Shown: one piece after another, positions 42,776 to 54,329 of the stretch
Position numbering within the stretch: position 1 is the first letter of the stretch
Layout of the letters: every line of letters begins with the position of its first letter
Assembly (NCBI GenBank): GCA_023014485.1
Contig: JAJOZX010000923.1
Span: 232,501 to 296,500, forward strand
Direction of reading: 5' to 3'
Length of the DNA stretch: 64,000 nt
Source: Bathynomus jamesi
Lineage: Eukaryota > Arthropoda > Malacostraca > Isopoda > Cirolanidae
Notes under the pieces: model-generated
What the model was told of the DNA's origin: nothing
The model's database searches: none
The model's input: the letters and a program-made list of their open reading frames with translations, nothing else
Position numbers and translations under genes: made by a program

Positions 42776-43152
42776 TATATATATATATATATATATATAC
42801 TGGTTCATGTACTGATATAATCACATACCATCAACCATATCACGAACGAAAATCTAATTATTATAAATTACAAATAAAGTTGTGTGGGAGCACCATCTAT
42901 GAAGCAACTTTCTCATACGAGGGATGAAATAAAGCTCATTTCCTTATTCTGTATTCTACCGAGGCACACCAAGCTTGAGACACTGTGGCAGAGGGATAAT
43001 ACAGTGCTGGAAATGCTTTGAGAGACCTCGTTGTATTTAAAAAAATAAGGCCTTCTTCGAAATGAAGAATACCAATTCCCGCATTTTCTTTCTCCTCTCG
43101 CCTCCCATGTCATTAGTTTGGATAATCTTACGTCATGACATGACCAATTGTG

Positions 43153-43185
<33 letters not shown>

Positions 43186-43200
43186 TATATGATGAATTTT
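42776..43200. other. intergenic with (TA)n 42,777-42,799 and 43,152-43,190
   Basis: No supported gene. GATGAATTTTTCAATTAAAC at 43,191 is a degraded end of the hammerhead-bearing repeat. Confidence 0.45.
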
Positions 43201-43629
43201 TCAATTAAACTGTGAAATAAATAAATGATGCACACCACATGAAATCGCATTTTAATTTTTTTTGTGGGTGTGTATCATACAGTATATACGAGTATATAGT
43301 CTACTTCTAGGTTTATTTTAATGTTCATTTTAACCAACTTTTTTATTTTTGGTTTTAATAATAATAATAATAATGTCCTCAATTTTATTTGTATAAGTAT
43401 AAGAATAAGTACAAGAAATTACCCACCCAGATTCGTCACGTGATTTAGCAAAAGGAAGAACACTTTCCGCATGTTACGTGCCTGTAACCGTCCCCGGATC
43501 TTTTCCTTTAAAGCACCCCCAATTTTTTCTTTTCAATTAGTAACAATTTTTGGTTAGGCTAAGTCGTGATAAATGCAAAAAACTTCACTTTTTTCTACGT
43601 GAAGGTCAAAATATGAAAATAAAAACCCA

Positions 43630-43716
43630 CTCTAATAGACAGAGTTTATTTCCACGACAGTTTCGACGCCCACTGGCATCCTCCTCGTGGAAATAAACTC
43701 TGTCTATTAGACTAAG
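43630..43716 (-). repeat. palindrome with degenerate hammerhead-like centre
   Basis: Arms of 27 bp (TCTAATAGACAGAGTTTATT plus TCCACGA and its complement) flank a centre which on the minus strand reads CGAGGA, a GATGCC/GGCGTC helix, GAAAC and TGTCGTGG. That is the hammerhead layout (helix I CCAC/GTGG, GUC triplet) with one core base (U4) missing. Confidence 0.5.
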
Positions 43717-43980
43717 TCGTGATATTTTCATTAGTTTTAACGAAAATATCACGACTCAACTAGTTAGGTTAATTGAATGCCCGGTTAGGTCAACTGTACG
43801 CCCTTGACAATTGGTTGGGTTAAGTCGTGATATTTTGGTTAAAACTAACGAAAATATCACGACTTAACCTAACCAATCGTCAAGGACGTACAGTTGACCT
43901 AACCGGGCATTCAATTAACCTAACTAGTTGAGTCGTGATAGTTTCGATAAAACTAATAAAAATATCACGACTTAGCATCT
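43715..43980. repeat. large palindrome of AAGTCGTGATATTTT units
   Basis: About 130-bp inverted arms centred near 43,845. They contain three nested fold-backs of AAGTCGTGATATTTT / AAAATATCACGACTT joined by TAACCTAACC-like words. The same unit forms the centre of the MULE at 56,972-57,908. Confidence 0.8.
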
Positions 43981-43984
43981 TAGC

Positions 43985-45930
43985 TATCTGAAGGCACAGA
44001 TAGAAGGAGAGAAACCGAAGGAGGGCAGTTTCGAAATTAAAGAGTTGTGCCAGACTCTACCAAAAGCTTTCGATTCGTCTAGCGCAATAGCAAAAGTTCC
44101 ACCAAAATTCCGAAAGAAGGATGACCAAGAGTCAGAGAGATATGTAAGAAGATTGCCAGTAGAACGTCACTCACGGAATCCATATTGATGATCTGAAAGA
44201 AGATTGTGAGAAGAAAGGTGTTTAAGAATCTTCCTATTAAGGATAGATTCAAAAACTTTAGAAAGGCAAGAAATCAAAGCAATTGGACGATAGTTGGAAG
44301 GTTGAGAGCGGTCACCCTTCTTTGGGACAGGCTGAATGAAAGCGAACTTCCATTAGGAAGAAAAAGTACCAGATGAGAGACAAAGACGAATGAGTTTGCC
44401 TATGCAGGGAGTCAGCACTGAAGCACAGTTCTTCAGAACAACAGGAGGAACACCATCAGGACCATACGCCTTCCTAGAGTTGAGCCCAGATAGGGCAGAA
44501 AGAACATCTTTGGAAGAGATTCTAATTTCAGCTATAATAACGTCAACGGGGGAAGGAGATGGAGCAACAGCACCGGAATCGTCCATGGTTGAGTTGTAAG
44601 CGAAAGGAGAAGAGACGGCACCTGAGCCGTCAGAATGGAAAAGAGGAGGGAAAGAAAAGGAAGTAAAGTTGTTGAAGAGGTTCTTAGCTAGATGCCAGAA
44701 AGAGAGAGAAGAATTAGAATTGGATACATTTTCACATTCTTGTCGGATGAAGGAATTTTTGGCGAGTCGAAGAACAGATTTTGCACGATTCCGGGCAGAA
44801 ATATAAGCTAAGTGAGAGTCAGGAGTTGGATAGCAACGGTATCTGCTGAAAGCCTCCTCTCTGTTGTGGATAGCATTAGAACAAGTAAAATTAAACAAAG
44901 GTTTTTTTGCATTAGTAGTAGGAATAGAATATGGAATGTACGCCTCCATGCCCGAGAGAATCACCTCCGTGATGCGCTCAGCACGCTCAGAAGTGCTCAG
45001 CCACGGAAGCAGTAATCATTCCATGGGAAATCACAGAAGTACTGCCTAAGGGTCTCCTAATTAGCGGCAGCAAAGTGCCAAAGCGCATCCTCTTGGGAGG
45101 ATCCAAAGGCCGAATTGGAGAGATAGGACAGGAACAGATATAAGATTGTGCTCGGAGGAGCCTAACGGAGAGAAAAGTTTCACAGGCTAAGAAGAAGGAT
45201 GAGAGGTAAGAAATAAATTCAGAATGTTGGGCCCATCTCCAAGATGATAGGGAATACGAATAGGGTGTTGTACAATCTGCTCCAGGTCATTTAGGATAAA
45301 AAAGTTGCAAGCTAGTTCATCAGGGATGTTAGGGAAATGGGAGGAAAGCCAAAGGTGGTGGTGAACATTGAAATCTCCTAAAATGGAGATTTCAACAAAG
45401 GAAGAGCGGGAAAGAATGTATTCCACTTTGGAAGTGAGGTAGTCAAAGAATTTTGGATAGTCAGTACAATTAGGAGAAAGTTAAACAGCGCAGATGTATT
45501 TAGTTTGAGATTGGCATGTAAGCCGTAGCCAGAGGGTACAGAATTCGAAAGATTCGAGTTCGAGAATACAAGAACAAGTTAGGTCATTGCGTACATATAC
45601 ACGACATCCACCTTTGGAGTGAAATTGAGTATAGAGAAAGTAAGAGGATACAGAAAAGGGGTTGCTGTCAGTCGTCCCAGTCACCTGAGTTTCAGTGAGG
45701 AAAAGAAGATGAGGTTTATAGGAGAGGTGGTGTTCAACAGATTAAAAATTTGAGAAAAGGCCACGAATGTTGCATAAGTTTAAGAAAAGTGAATCAGACA
45801 GAGGCCCAGAACATCTCGAATGGGCGGTACCAGATCGAACCCCGCTGGCCGGGTCTGCGTTCCCGATATCGCCAGCGGGGGAGCCAGAAGTGGGGACATT
45901 TATGGTCACCTCCACCGGACTCCGAAGCTC
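43985..45930 (-). mobile_element. Jockey-like LINE, 3'-truncated
   Basis: Minus-strand LINE unrelated at sequence level to the 23-27 kb family. It contains the end of ORF1 or leader (GC-rich, 45,800-45,930), endonuclease and the first half of reverse transcriptase, and stops abruptly at the 43.9-kb palindrome. LINEs usually lose 5' sequence, so loss of the 3' half points to a later deletion or rearrangement. Confidence 0.82.
43990..45770 (-). pseudogene. endonuclease/RT polyprotein of Jockey-like LINE
   Basis: Reads NLCNIRGLFSNF (45,767 on), a stop, then LSYKPHLLFLTETQVTGTTD and HSKGGCRVYVRNDLTCS, then [20 protein letters not shown]. These are apurinic-type endonuclease motifs. The RT begins VLSALSGLNSRKAYGPDGVP (44,460 region), then PVPKKGDRSQPSNYRPIALI and LDESKAFGRVWHN, where DISKAFDRVWH is usual. 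Several frameshifts and stops; motifs C (xADD) onward are absent. Confidence 0.82.
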
Positions 45931-45949
45931 GTACAGTTGATGCCTTTTA

Positions 45950-46442
45950 TTTTTTTTTAAATTTTGAAAAGATTATGTAGTAAGATGCATGCACAAATCT
46001 CTGCGTGAATTTTAAATGACCTTGGAATTGTTCTGTTGATAAGGACTTGTAGAACTCCACTAAATCACCCTCCTTAAATTTGTCCTTCAACACATTGTTA
46101 CACTGTAGTTCAATTACTTCTATTTATAGTTCGATTTTTGCATCATTTAGATCAACTGCAAAAGGGTTTTCAAATAAACGAATTTGACTGGTATGTGTAG
46201 ATAAATCTTTACATCTGTCATTAAAGTTATCTTACAGTAATTCGTGATACTGCGGCAAAGAGTGAGTGCCGTACGTCTAGCAGGAAGCTGGTCCCAGTAT
46301 GGCGATGCCTGATGTTTAGATAAGAAATACTGTATTTTCTGAAGAATGATAAAAAAATAAAAGTAGTTGGTATTAAGTTGGGCCAGAAGAAATGGTTTGG
46401 CATGCCGGATCCGGTCCGCGGGGCGTATTTTGGACACCCCTG
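45950..46442 (-). mobile_element. hAT relic (Zaphod/ZBED-type), internally deleted
   Basis: The minus-strand left end is CAGGGGTGTCCAAAATACGC (46,442 on), a typical hAT terminus. Near 46,180-45,960 the minus strand reads ENPFAVDLNDAKIEL, VIELQCNNVLKDKFKEGDLV and EFYKSLSTEQF. I recognise this as the C-terminal region of a large hAT transposase family related to ZBED/GTF2IRD2-type proteins. The right terminus was not found. Confidence 0.72.
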
Positions 46443-46760
46443 CTCTAAAAAATTAATTATTCTAACTTAATCTAACCCTACAATATACTTGTTCACAGAG
46501 TATCAAGTCCATCCGATGTCACGAACTGGTAACCGCTAGTCCGCGGACCACCTAGGGAAAAAATAACTCTAGTCCAACTCTCTCCTTCACCAAACCCCAT
46601 TCATGATTTGAGTGTAAATGTGTGCGTTACTTTTGGGAGGATGTATGTTATAATAGCTTTAAGTACAGTATAATAATAACCAATGAGAAGGTCCAGGAAC
46701 TAGCACAGCGCTCAAGCCAACTAATGCGGCCCATTGTTCCAACTCCTGGATCATTATTAC
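46443..46760. other. intergenic, nothing recognised
   Basis: No supported feature. Confidence 0.45.
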
Positions 46761-46764
46761 CAGT

Positions 46765-46855
46765 ACCATCGGGAATCGAACCCTCGACCTCAATATCTGC
46801 ACTTAGTTTATAGGTAGAGGTGACACCCACTAAGCTACGGACGCTGACAAGTATA
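46765..46855 (-). mobile_element. tRNA-like SINE (family B), minus copy
   Basis: On the minus strand GTCCGTAGCTTAGTGGGTGT (exact A box) and GAGGGTTCGATTCCCGATGG (exact B box) then TACTGGTAATAATGA. Closely related to 13,917-14,040. Confidence 0.8.
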
Positions 46856-46969
46856 TAGAACAATATTTTCAAAATAATTTGACGAGCATTTATTCAATAT
46901 AAACTTTAATTAATTTCAAAGTGAGACGTAATTGGGTAACTTAATATCTGACGTTTTTTTAGCAAGTTT

Positions 46970-47125
46970 CGTAACAGTTTTACGTGGGGACTGAACCTTT
47001 ACCCTAGCAACGAAGACCCAAAGAAACATCTAAATGAAATCTGCAAGAAGTCCGACCTGAGACTCCAACCCATAACTTTTGATTAACAGTTTGACGCTGT
47101 ACCATTAAACTAAACTAATGTGACA
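46970..47125 (-). mobile_element. SINE (family A), degraded
   Basis: On the minus strand TTAGTTTAATGGTACAGCG, GGGTTGGAGTCTCAGGTCGG and the shared body CAGTCCCCACGTAAAACTG, aligning with 13,742-13,916. Confidence 0.65.
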
Positions 47126-47204
47126 GGTAATTTACAAACTTAATACAGGTATTTGTATTACTGTAATTCATTTATGTAATTAAACTTTAACTTTCAAGAA
47201 CTTT

Positions 47205-47207
<3 letters not shown>

Positions 47208-47300
<93 letters not shown>
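47208..47300. repeat. (TA)n/(CA)n microsatellite block
   Basis: TA, CA, TA, CA tracts in succession. Confidence 0.92.
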
Positions 47301-47301
<1 letters not shown>

Positions 47302-47303
<2 letters not shown>

Positions 47304-47527
47304 GGGTGATTCAAAAGTCAGGTTACATATTGAAATACTGTATTATGTAATGATACAGAGGAATAGTCACATCACATGTTCGATATGGCCACCGTTAACG
47401 GCAATGCACTTGTGCAGCTAGCTAGGAATATCACATCAATGCGCTCCTCCTTCGATAACATCTCATAACTCATTTACCTGCAAAGAAACAGAAAAGCCCT
47501 ATGTAACCTGACTTTTGAATCACCCTG
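47302..47527 (-). mobile_element. mariner MITE M3, second copy
   Basis: Same ends (CAGGGTGATTCAAAAGTCAG) and, in reverse orientation, the same fused transposase-end interior as 34,612-34,837. The left flank is CA rather than TA, within a microsatellite. Confidence 0.85.
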
Positions 47528-47689
47528 TATTTGTTATATTCGTCCTTATCTTTTGTACAATGCATACGATAGTTATGAAAATTTTATCGTGCGTTTAGAA
47601 AAATTAAACAAATAAAAAAATTAGTTTAACTCCAACATATAATGTAAAACATCAAAGAATTTGAGGAATATAAAAAAAAATTTAAAATT

Positions 47690-48750
47690 TAAAGGTTTTC
47701 GTACAGTTACTTGCAAAATTATTTAATACTTTGTGCGTCCACCTTTTGTTTGAATTACTTCCATGATTCGTTTTGGGTATTTTTCTACAAAGTTTCAACA
47801 TCTCTCAGTAGAAATTTTAGGTCATTCTTCTAAAGAAAATTGTTGCAATTCATTCAGATTCGAAGGGTTTCTCTCGCGGACACCTCCTTTCAAATCAAAC
47901 CATAAATTCGCGATTAAATTAAGATAAGCGCTTTAACTGGGCCACTCGAGAAGTTTCAAATTCTTTTGTTGAAGCCATTTCATGGCGCTCTTACTTTTAT
48001 GTTTTGGATCATTATCTTTTTACAGTACCCACTTGCGACCCATTCGTAACTTCCGAGCTGAAGGCAATACATTTTCTTCTAAAATTTCCCGATATTTCTT
48101 CGAATTCAAGATTTCACTGATGGCAACAAGCTTTTCTTGACCAGAAGCACTAAAACATCCCCAAAGAAACAAACTACTACCACCATACAGTATTTAACCG
48201 TAGGAAGGATGTTTTTTCCTCGAATGCATTATTTGATTTTCGCCAAACATACCTTTGATCGTTGTTCCCGAATAATTCAATTTTGGCCTCATCTGTCCAG
48301 ACAACTTTCTTCCAGAATGCAAATCCATCATTTTCACGAACCTTGGTGGACTTTAAACGAACTTCTTTGTGCGCGCAGAGGTTTTCTTTGTGCAATTCTT
48401 CCATGCAGAATTCTTACTCAATATACGACGTACAGTAGAGCGATAGACATCGATCTTAGACAGTTTTAATGTTTGGCAAATATCATCCGCAGTTACTCGT
48501 GGATTCGTAGCAGCCATTCTATCAATCCGTCTAGCTGTACGTTCTGAAATCTTGCAAGGTCGTCCACACCTTGATAGAGTTTTGATTGTTCCAAACCCTT
48601 TCCATTCTTTATAGCCGTAGCAACCGTCGTAAATGGGATTCAAAGTTCTTCCGCTATCTTCTTCCTATAACTCTTTCCAGACTCGTGTGCTACAACAACA
48701 GATCCCTTAAGATCTGTACGCAGCTCTTTACGACGACGACCTATTGCTTA
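47690..48750 (-). pseudogene. Tc1-like transposase, many breaks
   Basis: N-terminal paired-like DNA-binding pieces GRRRKELRTDLKGSVVVAHE and a stop, then GRPCKISERTARRIDRMAAT and SKIDVYRSTVRRILSKNSAW. The catalytic core follows: KVVWTDEAKIELFG (first Asp) and, in shifted frames, QKDNDPKHKSKSAMKWLQQK (second Asp) and LEWPS, stop, AYLNLIANLWF. The third acid of the PIENLW motif is Ala. It ends IMEVIQTKGGRTKY. Inactive. Confidence 0.85.
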
Positions 48751-48789
48751 CTAATGACGAGTCATCTATCTTCCATGAAAATTCATAGA

Positions 48790-49125
48790 AAAAATTCTAA
48801 AATTCAGGGTTGTTAACAGTCTCTAATCAATAAACAGCCAACTACGAGTACTTAGAAAAATTTTAAATTCTTCAAGCCTAAGGTGGACGCACAAAGCAAT
48901 AAATAACTTTTTAAATGTATGAAAACTTTTGCATTTTAACTTTTTTATTTTCTTCACATTCTTTGAAGAAAGTTAAAATGCAAAAGTTTTCATACATTTA
49001 AAAAATTATTTATTACTTTGTGTGTCCACCTCAGGCTTGAAGAATTTAAAATTTTTCTAAGTACTCGTAGTTGGCTGTTTATTGATTAGAGACTGTTAAC
49101 AACTCTGAATTTTAGAATTTACATT
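48790..49125. repeat. ~335-bp palindrome inside Tc1 relic
   Basis: Arms of about 150 bp, nearly identical and inverted around 48,957 (AGTTAAAATGCAAAAGTTTT at the inner edges, CTCTAATCAATAAACAGCCA at the outer part). It looks like an inverted duplication of the element 5' flank. Confidence 0.85.
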
Positions 49126-49253
49126 ATACGTTGAAGTTAAATTAATTTTTTTTATTTGTTAAAATTTTCGAAACGAAAGATAAGGACGAGTATATAACAA
49201 AGATTTCTTTGTACGAATACTTATGAGCGCCACTGGATATATATACATATATA

Positions 49254-50007
49254 CAGGGTGGGCCGTAAGTTTCCATACATAGGAAAAAAAAATTTTTTAT
49301 GGACAACCATTTTTATTTATATAATATGCTCTACATGGTTGCCATTGTTTTGAAAACACATTTCAATACGTGTTCCCCACTGTTGATGAACACGCATTAG
49401 CACAGTTGACGTTATGCTTGTAATGGCGTTGGTGATACGTTCCTTTAGATGATTTATGTCTCGTATCTTTTCCTGATACACCATGGCCCTCAAGTGCCCC
49501 CAAAGATAGAAATCAAGGGGGGTGAGATCTGGGGATCTGGGAGGCCACTCCACAGGACCACGCCGACCAATCCAAGCATCCGGAAACTGCTGATCCAAAT
49601 ACCGACGCACGTGAAGACCATAATGAGGTGGAGCTCCATCTTGCTGGAAGTAAACTGGGAAGTTACCTTCCTCGTTTAGCAGGGATGGGAAAATCTCTTC
49701 TTGCAACATGTTAAGATACCTTTCGGCATTAAGATTTCCACTGACAAAATTGGTCCAATAATTCTGTCACCCCATATCCCGGTCCACACCATCACTTTAC
49801 CGGCACCTTGCATCTTCGTCGGACTCAGCCAGTTAGGGTTAGCATTACTCCAATAACGTATGTTTTGCCGATTAACCTCTCCATTGACGTAAAAATTTGC
49901 TTCATCAGTAAACAAGATCTTACGTCAAACGCATATTCTTAGGGTATCTGAAACATAAAAACAAACGTTTAATTTTTCCTATGTATGGAAACTTACGGCC
50001 CACCCTG
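49254..50007 (-). mobile_element. DD41D-type mariner, N-terminally deleted
   Basis: Ends CAGGGTGGGCCGTAAGTTTC on both sides with TA flanks. At 754 bp it lacks the region for the DNA-binding domain. Confidence 0.9.
49317..49915 (-). pseudogene. DD41D transposase catalytic domain, frameshifted
   Basis: Starts inside the gene: [20 protein letters not shown] (first Asp), [18 protein letters not shown]. After a shift near 49,740 comes VYFQQDGAPPHYGLHVRRYL (second Asp) and WPPRSPDLTPLDFYLWG (third Asp), with 41 residues between. It ends NNGNHVEHII. The helix-turn-helix part is deleted. Confidence 0.88.
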
Positions 50008-50192
50008 TATATATATATATATATATATATCTTATTTCCTGTTCGGTCCTAATTTTTTTAGTTTTTAAATTTAATGTTTAATTAATTGTGTCGGTTATTA
50101 CCTTGATCAACATTATACTTTTTTTGGAATTTATCTCCTGCCAATAAAGCTTATCATATATGCTAATAAAGCTTATCATTATGATTTTCATC

Positions 50193-50247
<55 letters not shown>

Positions 50248-50481
50248 GGTGTCCCATAAATCCTGCCCCAAAGGTTAATATCATGTTGTGCATTATGGGA
50301 CAAGACTTTTGGAACACCGAATTGAGCTGAGAAGGCGGAACAATCTGGATAGTGAAGGTAGTGAAGAGGAGAAAAGACAGAAAACAAAGTGCACACATCC
50401 ATTCACACAAGCATGCAGTTGAACAAGCACCCCCCCTCCCCCACCATGGCTAAATTCCACACTTACGGTACTTCATGCGCC
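50008..50481. other. intergenic with (TA)n 50,198-50,244
   Basis: GAGGGTGTCCCATAAATCCT at 50,246 looks like a mariner end but no partner was found. Confidence 0.45.
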
Positions 50482-50489
50482 ATGCGCAG

Positions 50490-53400
50490 TAGGGCGGATC
50501 GAAAATGAGGTTTTTAAACTTTTTTTCGAAATTCAAATATGGCTAGTGCGGAAAATATGTGGGTGCTATAGATAATGACTGTGCATAAATATTAGTCCTG
50601 CGAAATTATATCTTCAGGTGCCACAAAGCCGTCGAAAAAAGTGAAATATAATGATTTTCTTATATTCTGCATTAGTACAATAACTGAAACTTACTTGTTA
50701 TTATTATATATTAAGTGTTCCAATAACCAAAATAGTTACTGAATTACGCAGCTCTTAGTTTATTTAGATCAATGTTCTTTTGATTAATGATCTAAATAAT
50801 CCAGAACTCACCACGAGGAGGTGGCTGCGTGTCGAGCTCCACCCATGCCCTCCCAACCATTCATCCTTGCGCATGTTTTTTTCTATTAACGTTTTATTTA
50901 AACTTTATATTCAGCTTTACTTTCGAATGATGGCATTTTTTTACGTGACTGAAGTGTTGATCTTATGAAGCCATCTCGCGCGTTCAATCCAAATACTTTT
51001 GATGATGCTTCAGTCACTAATTTTACCATTCTTTCTACTACTTGTGTATGACAAGGGAATTTCTCGAATGGAGGGGTACTCTTGTTTTCTATGAATTCTT
51101 CAATCTCATTTTCTGTCAGGTGTCTTGTCACAGGTGGTTCAGTGACAATGCATTTTTGCCAATTAATTAAATCAGTATAATCAGTAGCTTCAAATTGAAT
51201 AACAGGTACTGTGAAACGCCTCACAACTTTTTCCTTGTTTGTTTGCCTTGCTTTCTTTATTCGCCTCCACGCTAATTCTCTTATGGCGCTGCGGTCATCA
51301 TGAATCATTGATGCTAGAATATTTTCTGGATTTGCAAAAAATGCATTTCTTTGTATGACAGGGTTTACAATATCCTTTACTTCGTCATTCAGTGTTCTTG
51401 TTAGTTCAATAGTTTTGAAAACATGTTTTGAGCCATTGACAAAAGACGTACTTTGCTTAGAAAACCACATTGGGATGTAGACCTTCATTATAAAAGAAGC
51501 AATGTTCATGAGGTTCTCAGATGGACTTACAGTTGAAACGTATAGACGAAGCAAACGATTTGCTGTAGTCAGCCATCGTGAATGTGCCATTTTGCCTGGA
51601 CTACGATGAGCAAGATCTGGAGAGCAATATCCCTTTGTTATGGCCTGATGAATATCAATTAGATATTTTTGGTCGGTGCTAAGATCTTCACAGTCTACAG
51701 TTGGTTCCTCAGCATCAATCCTTTCAAACTCGACAATAGGAAGACTCTCACAGTTCTCTAATTCCCTGCCAATAGGACCGATGAATCCGCGGGGGCCAGA
51801 TCTTTTTCCATCCAGCTTTGCAACTAAATGGCGTAATGGCAATTCATTGGCATGGAGCTGGCACACTAAATGTTGAACTGGCTTCTTCAGCTTCAATTCT
51901 ATAAGCCTTATAACGCCTCCCTTTTCTCCAGTGTTGACTGCTGCACCATCGCATCCAATGGCAACAAGGTTTTCCAGGTTCATGTCATTATTTCCAATAT
52001 ACTCAAACATTCCTTTACATATTTCTTCAGCTGATCCAGAATTCACAGAATAATGGCCCAAATAATCTGAACCAGGTTCTCTCACTAAAGTGATATGTTC
52101 TTCTGTTACCTTCTTCTGATATACTATGGACTCTTTTTTTTCTTGGAAGAGTGTAGAATCTTTTCGACCATCAAAATAGATTCCTCTGATTGGGACCTGA
52201 TTTTGATCTTTCATAATTTCTGATCTCTTCTTTTGTCTTTCTCTTCTGATTTTACTCCTATTCACTACTTCAGATGTATTGTCAATAGAAACTTCTCCAA
52301 TATCTTGCAATACTGCACAAACAATGAATGCTGCAGCTCGATCTGAAACTGCAGTCCTGTCACAAGCAGTAGCCACTGAAGGTAGATTTGTAGTTTTCCT
52401 TTTCTTGAATAATTGTTCTTCAGGTTGTTCGAGTTTTCTCTTCGAGCTAACTGGCTCTGGAAATGTATCGTCTGATATTTCGCCAGATTCACTTTCACTA
52501 TTTGATGTCGATGATGATAATTCAACATTTGTATCCTGCAATTTCTCCTGTGAAGATTCTTTGGTGAGCCTCACAGCTTCTTTTTGCTTTCTTAGCAACG
52601 TAGATGCTTTTTTCTTTGAGAGTGTACTATCTACTCTATCAATAAACAGTTTTCTTTCACTCCTTTGATCTAAGAGGAACGTCACTTCTTCCTTTGGAAC
52701 CGTTTTTTTCTTTGGGACAAGAACATTGTGTTAGTACTTTGCACTTGCACGCTGCAATGTCAAAAAGTTTCGTGTGTGCTTCTTTTTGAACATATCAATC
52801 TTTGCTTTGTAAGCTTCAGAATTTTTTCTGCTTTGGTATGGCTTCATAATGACACGATACTTTTCGTGGTAGCTTCTGAACATTGTTTCAATTCGCCTGT
52901 CTGACAGAATTGGGACGGAAGCACTTTCCCAAATTGTTTTCAATTTATCAACAACTTGTTCTAATATTTGAGATATTGAAGGATCTTTATTAGTATTCTG
53001 TTTCAAATCGTTTCTTACAAACAAGTAATATTTAAAAACTCCTTCGTATGTAGGAAGATTCCTGTGCCACAAATCTTCCCCATACCAAACATGGGGCACT
53101 CAGTTGAGGCCCTGGTTGATTTTGCACAAACTCGAGACATTTTGAAAGTATACAAATCTGAAAAAGAAAGAGCTAATATCAATTATACGTTAATTTCAGT
53201 TAATAGTACATGGCAAACTTAGGGCAACACAATACAGAAATGCAAAATATATAAGAAATATAGTTTAGACTATCTGAGTAACGCCAACAACAGAACACCC
53301 ACCTGCTACGAGAGCGACAGCTACACTGAACCGAGGTACTCACGTGACAGCTGAGTGAGCTGACTATAGAAAACTGTTTTTAGAGAATAGAAACTTTTTT

Positions 53401-53649
53401 AAAGGTTGACTGAGCTATTTTTATACAAGTGTGAATAAATTCTTGTCTATTGTGCATCGTGGACTCTTCTGTAATTATTGGTTAAAATCTGCTTTTTTCA
53501 ATTTTTTTCAATATTGAAGGTCATTGTGGCACCTGAAGATATTAATGTTATGATTTTAAATTTATACCAGCTTATTTCCTCACTACTCCACACATTTTCC
53601 ACACTAGCCAATTTGAAAATTCGAAAAATGAGTTTTTCACTCCGCCCTA
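50490..53649 (-). mobile_element. TAGGG-ended transposon 1 (divergent hAT-like), perfect 8-bp TSD
   Basis: Inverted ends start TAGGGCGGATCGAAAATGA (50,490) and TAGGGCGGAGTGAAAAACT (from 53,649). They stay similar for about 150 bp through GGCTAGTG(C/T)GGAAAAT and ATCTTCAGGTGCCACAA. The 8 bp outside each end are identical, ATGCGCAG (50,482-50,489 and 53,650-53,657). It carries one gene covering most of the element. TAGGG fits the hAT-type YARNG end rule. Confidence 0.9.
50898..53140 (-). pseudogene. putative transposase of TAGGG family, ~745 codons, three small frame breaks
   Basis: Unnamed protein, inferred to be a transposase from its position between TIRs. The start MSRVCAKSTRASTE (53,140) is followed by a 1-base loss, then VPHVWYGEDLWHRNLPTYEG. 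A one-base slip in an A-run near 52,785 leads to AACKCKVLTQCSCPKE (Cys cluster). A second A-run slip near 52,708 leads to 595 clean codons. In that segment: acidic and basic stretch to ~100 (KKRK, possible nuclear signal), GIYFDGRKD (Asp172), GCDGAAVNTGEKGGV (Asp246), HLVCQLHANELPLRH (Cys275, His278, Glu281) and HSRWLTTANRLLRLY (368-382). D-G-A/G-G-V/C-x-x-H resembles the hAT RNase H core, but no hAT dimerisation tail was seen. Breaks are homopolymer-type and may be assembly errors. Confidence 0.75.
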
Positions 53650-53702
53650 ATGCGCAGCGGTGCTTCCAGGCTTTGTTAAAAATAAGAAACAGATTCCCCA
53701 AC

Positions 53703-54263
53703 TTACGTACTTATAAAAAACCTCCTCCATTCCAATCGACTTGCAGCCACTTCTCGTGCATCACCCAGATCAAGTCCATGCTTCCTCACGCAATCACTAA
53801 CCACGTCCATCCATATTCTTCTCGACCTTCCTCTCTTCCTACTACTTTCGCAAGCACTTTTATACACTCTTTTCGCAATTCTGTCATTTTCCACTTTTTC
53901 ACTTTTCACTTCTATTGCCTTCTGAACGCTACATCTTTCCCGAACCACACGATTTCTCACTCTATCAATGTGGTGCACGCCACACATACTTCTCAAGTTG
54001 TCTATCTCAACTGTTCTTAACCGTGACTTCCTTCCACGCCATGTCAATGTTTCACACCCATACAAAAGTGTCGGTACTAACACACCTTCATGTAAACATC
54101 TTGCAACATCTCGATCCAATCTCACACCCAATTTCAGCATACCCGCCAACTTTCGTCCTTGATTCAGTCTTCCATGAACTTCATCCACACTCGTACCTCT
54201 TTTCTTCAGTACATATCCTAGATACTTAAATAACGCTACCATCACATGACAGTTCAAATTTCT

Positions 54264-54329
<66 letters not shown>

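Larger units (their letters stand above)
47528..49237 (-). mobile_element. Tc1-like element, degraded
   Basis: The right end reads, inverted, CAGTGGCGCTCATAAGTATT and continues CTTTGTTATA..TCGTCCTTATC. The left copy begins partway, at TTTGTTATATTCGTCC, against the MITE, so its outer ~35 bp are gone. A large palindrome (48,790-49,125) sits between the gene and the right end. Confidence 0.82.

Noticed and set aside
50246..50300. Mariner end GAGGGTGTCCCATAAATCCT
   Set aside because: No inverted partner found within reach, so I did not call an element.
53478..54020. 180-codon plus-strand frame
   Set aside because: It is antisense to the LINE C-terminal domain and crosses the TAGGG transposon boundary at 53,649.
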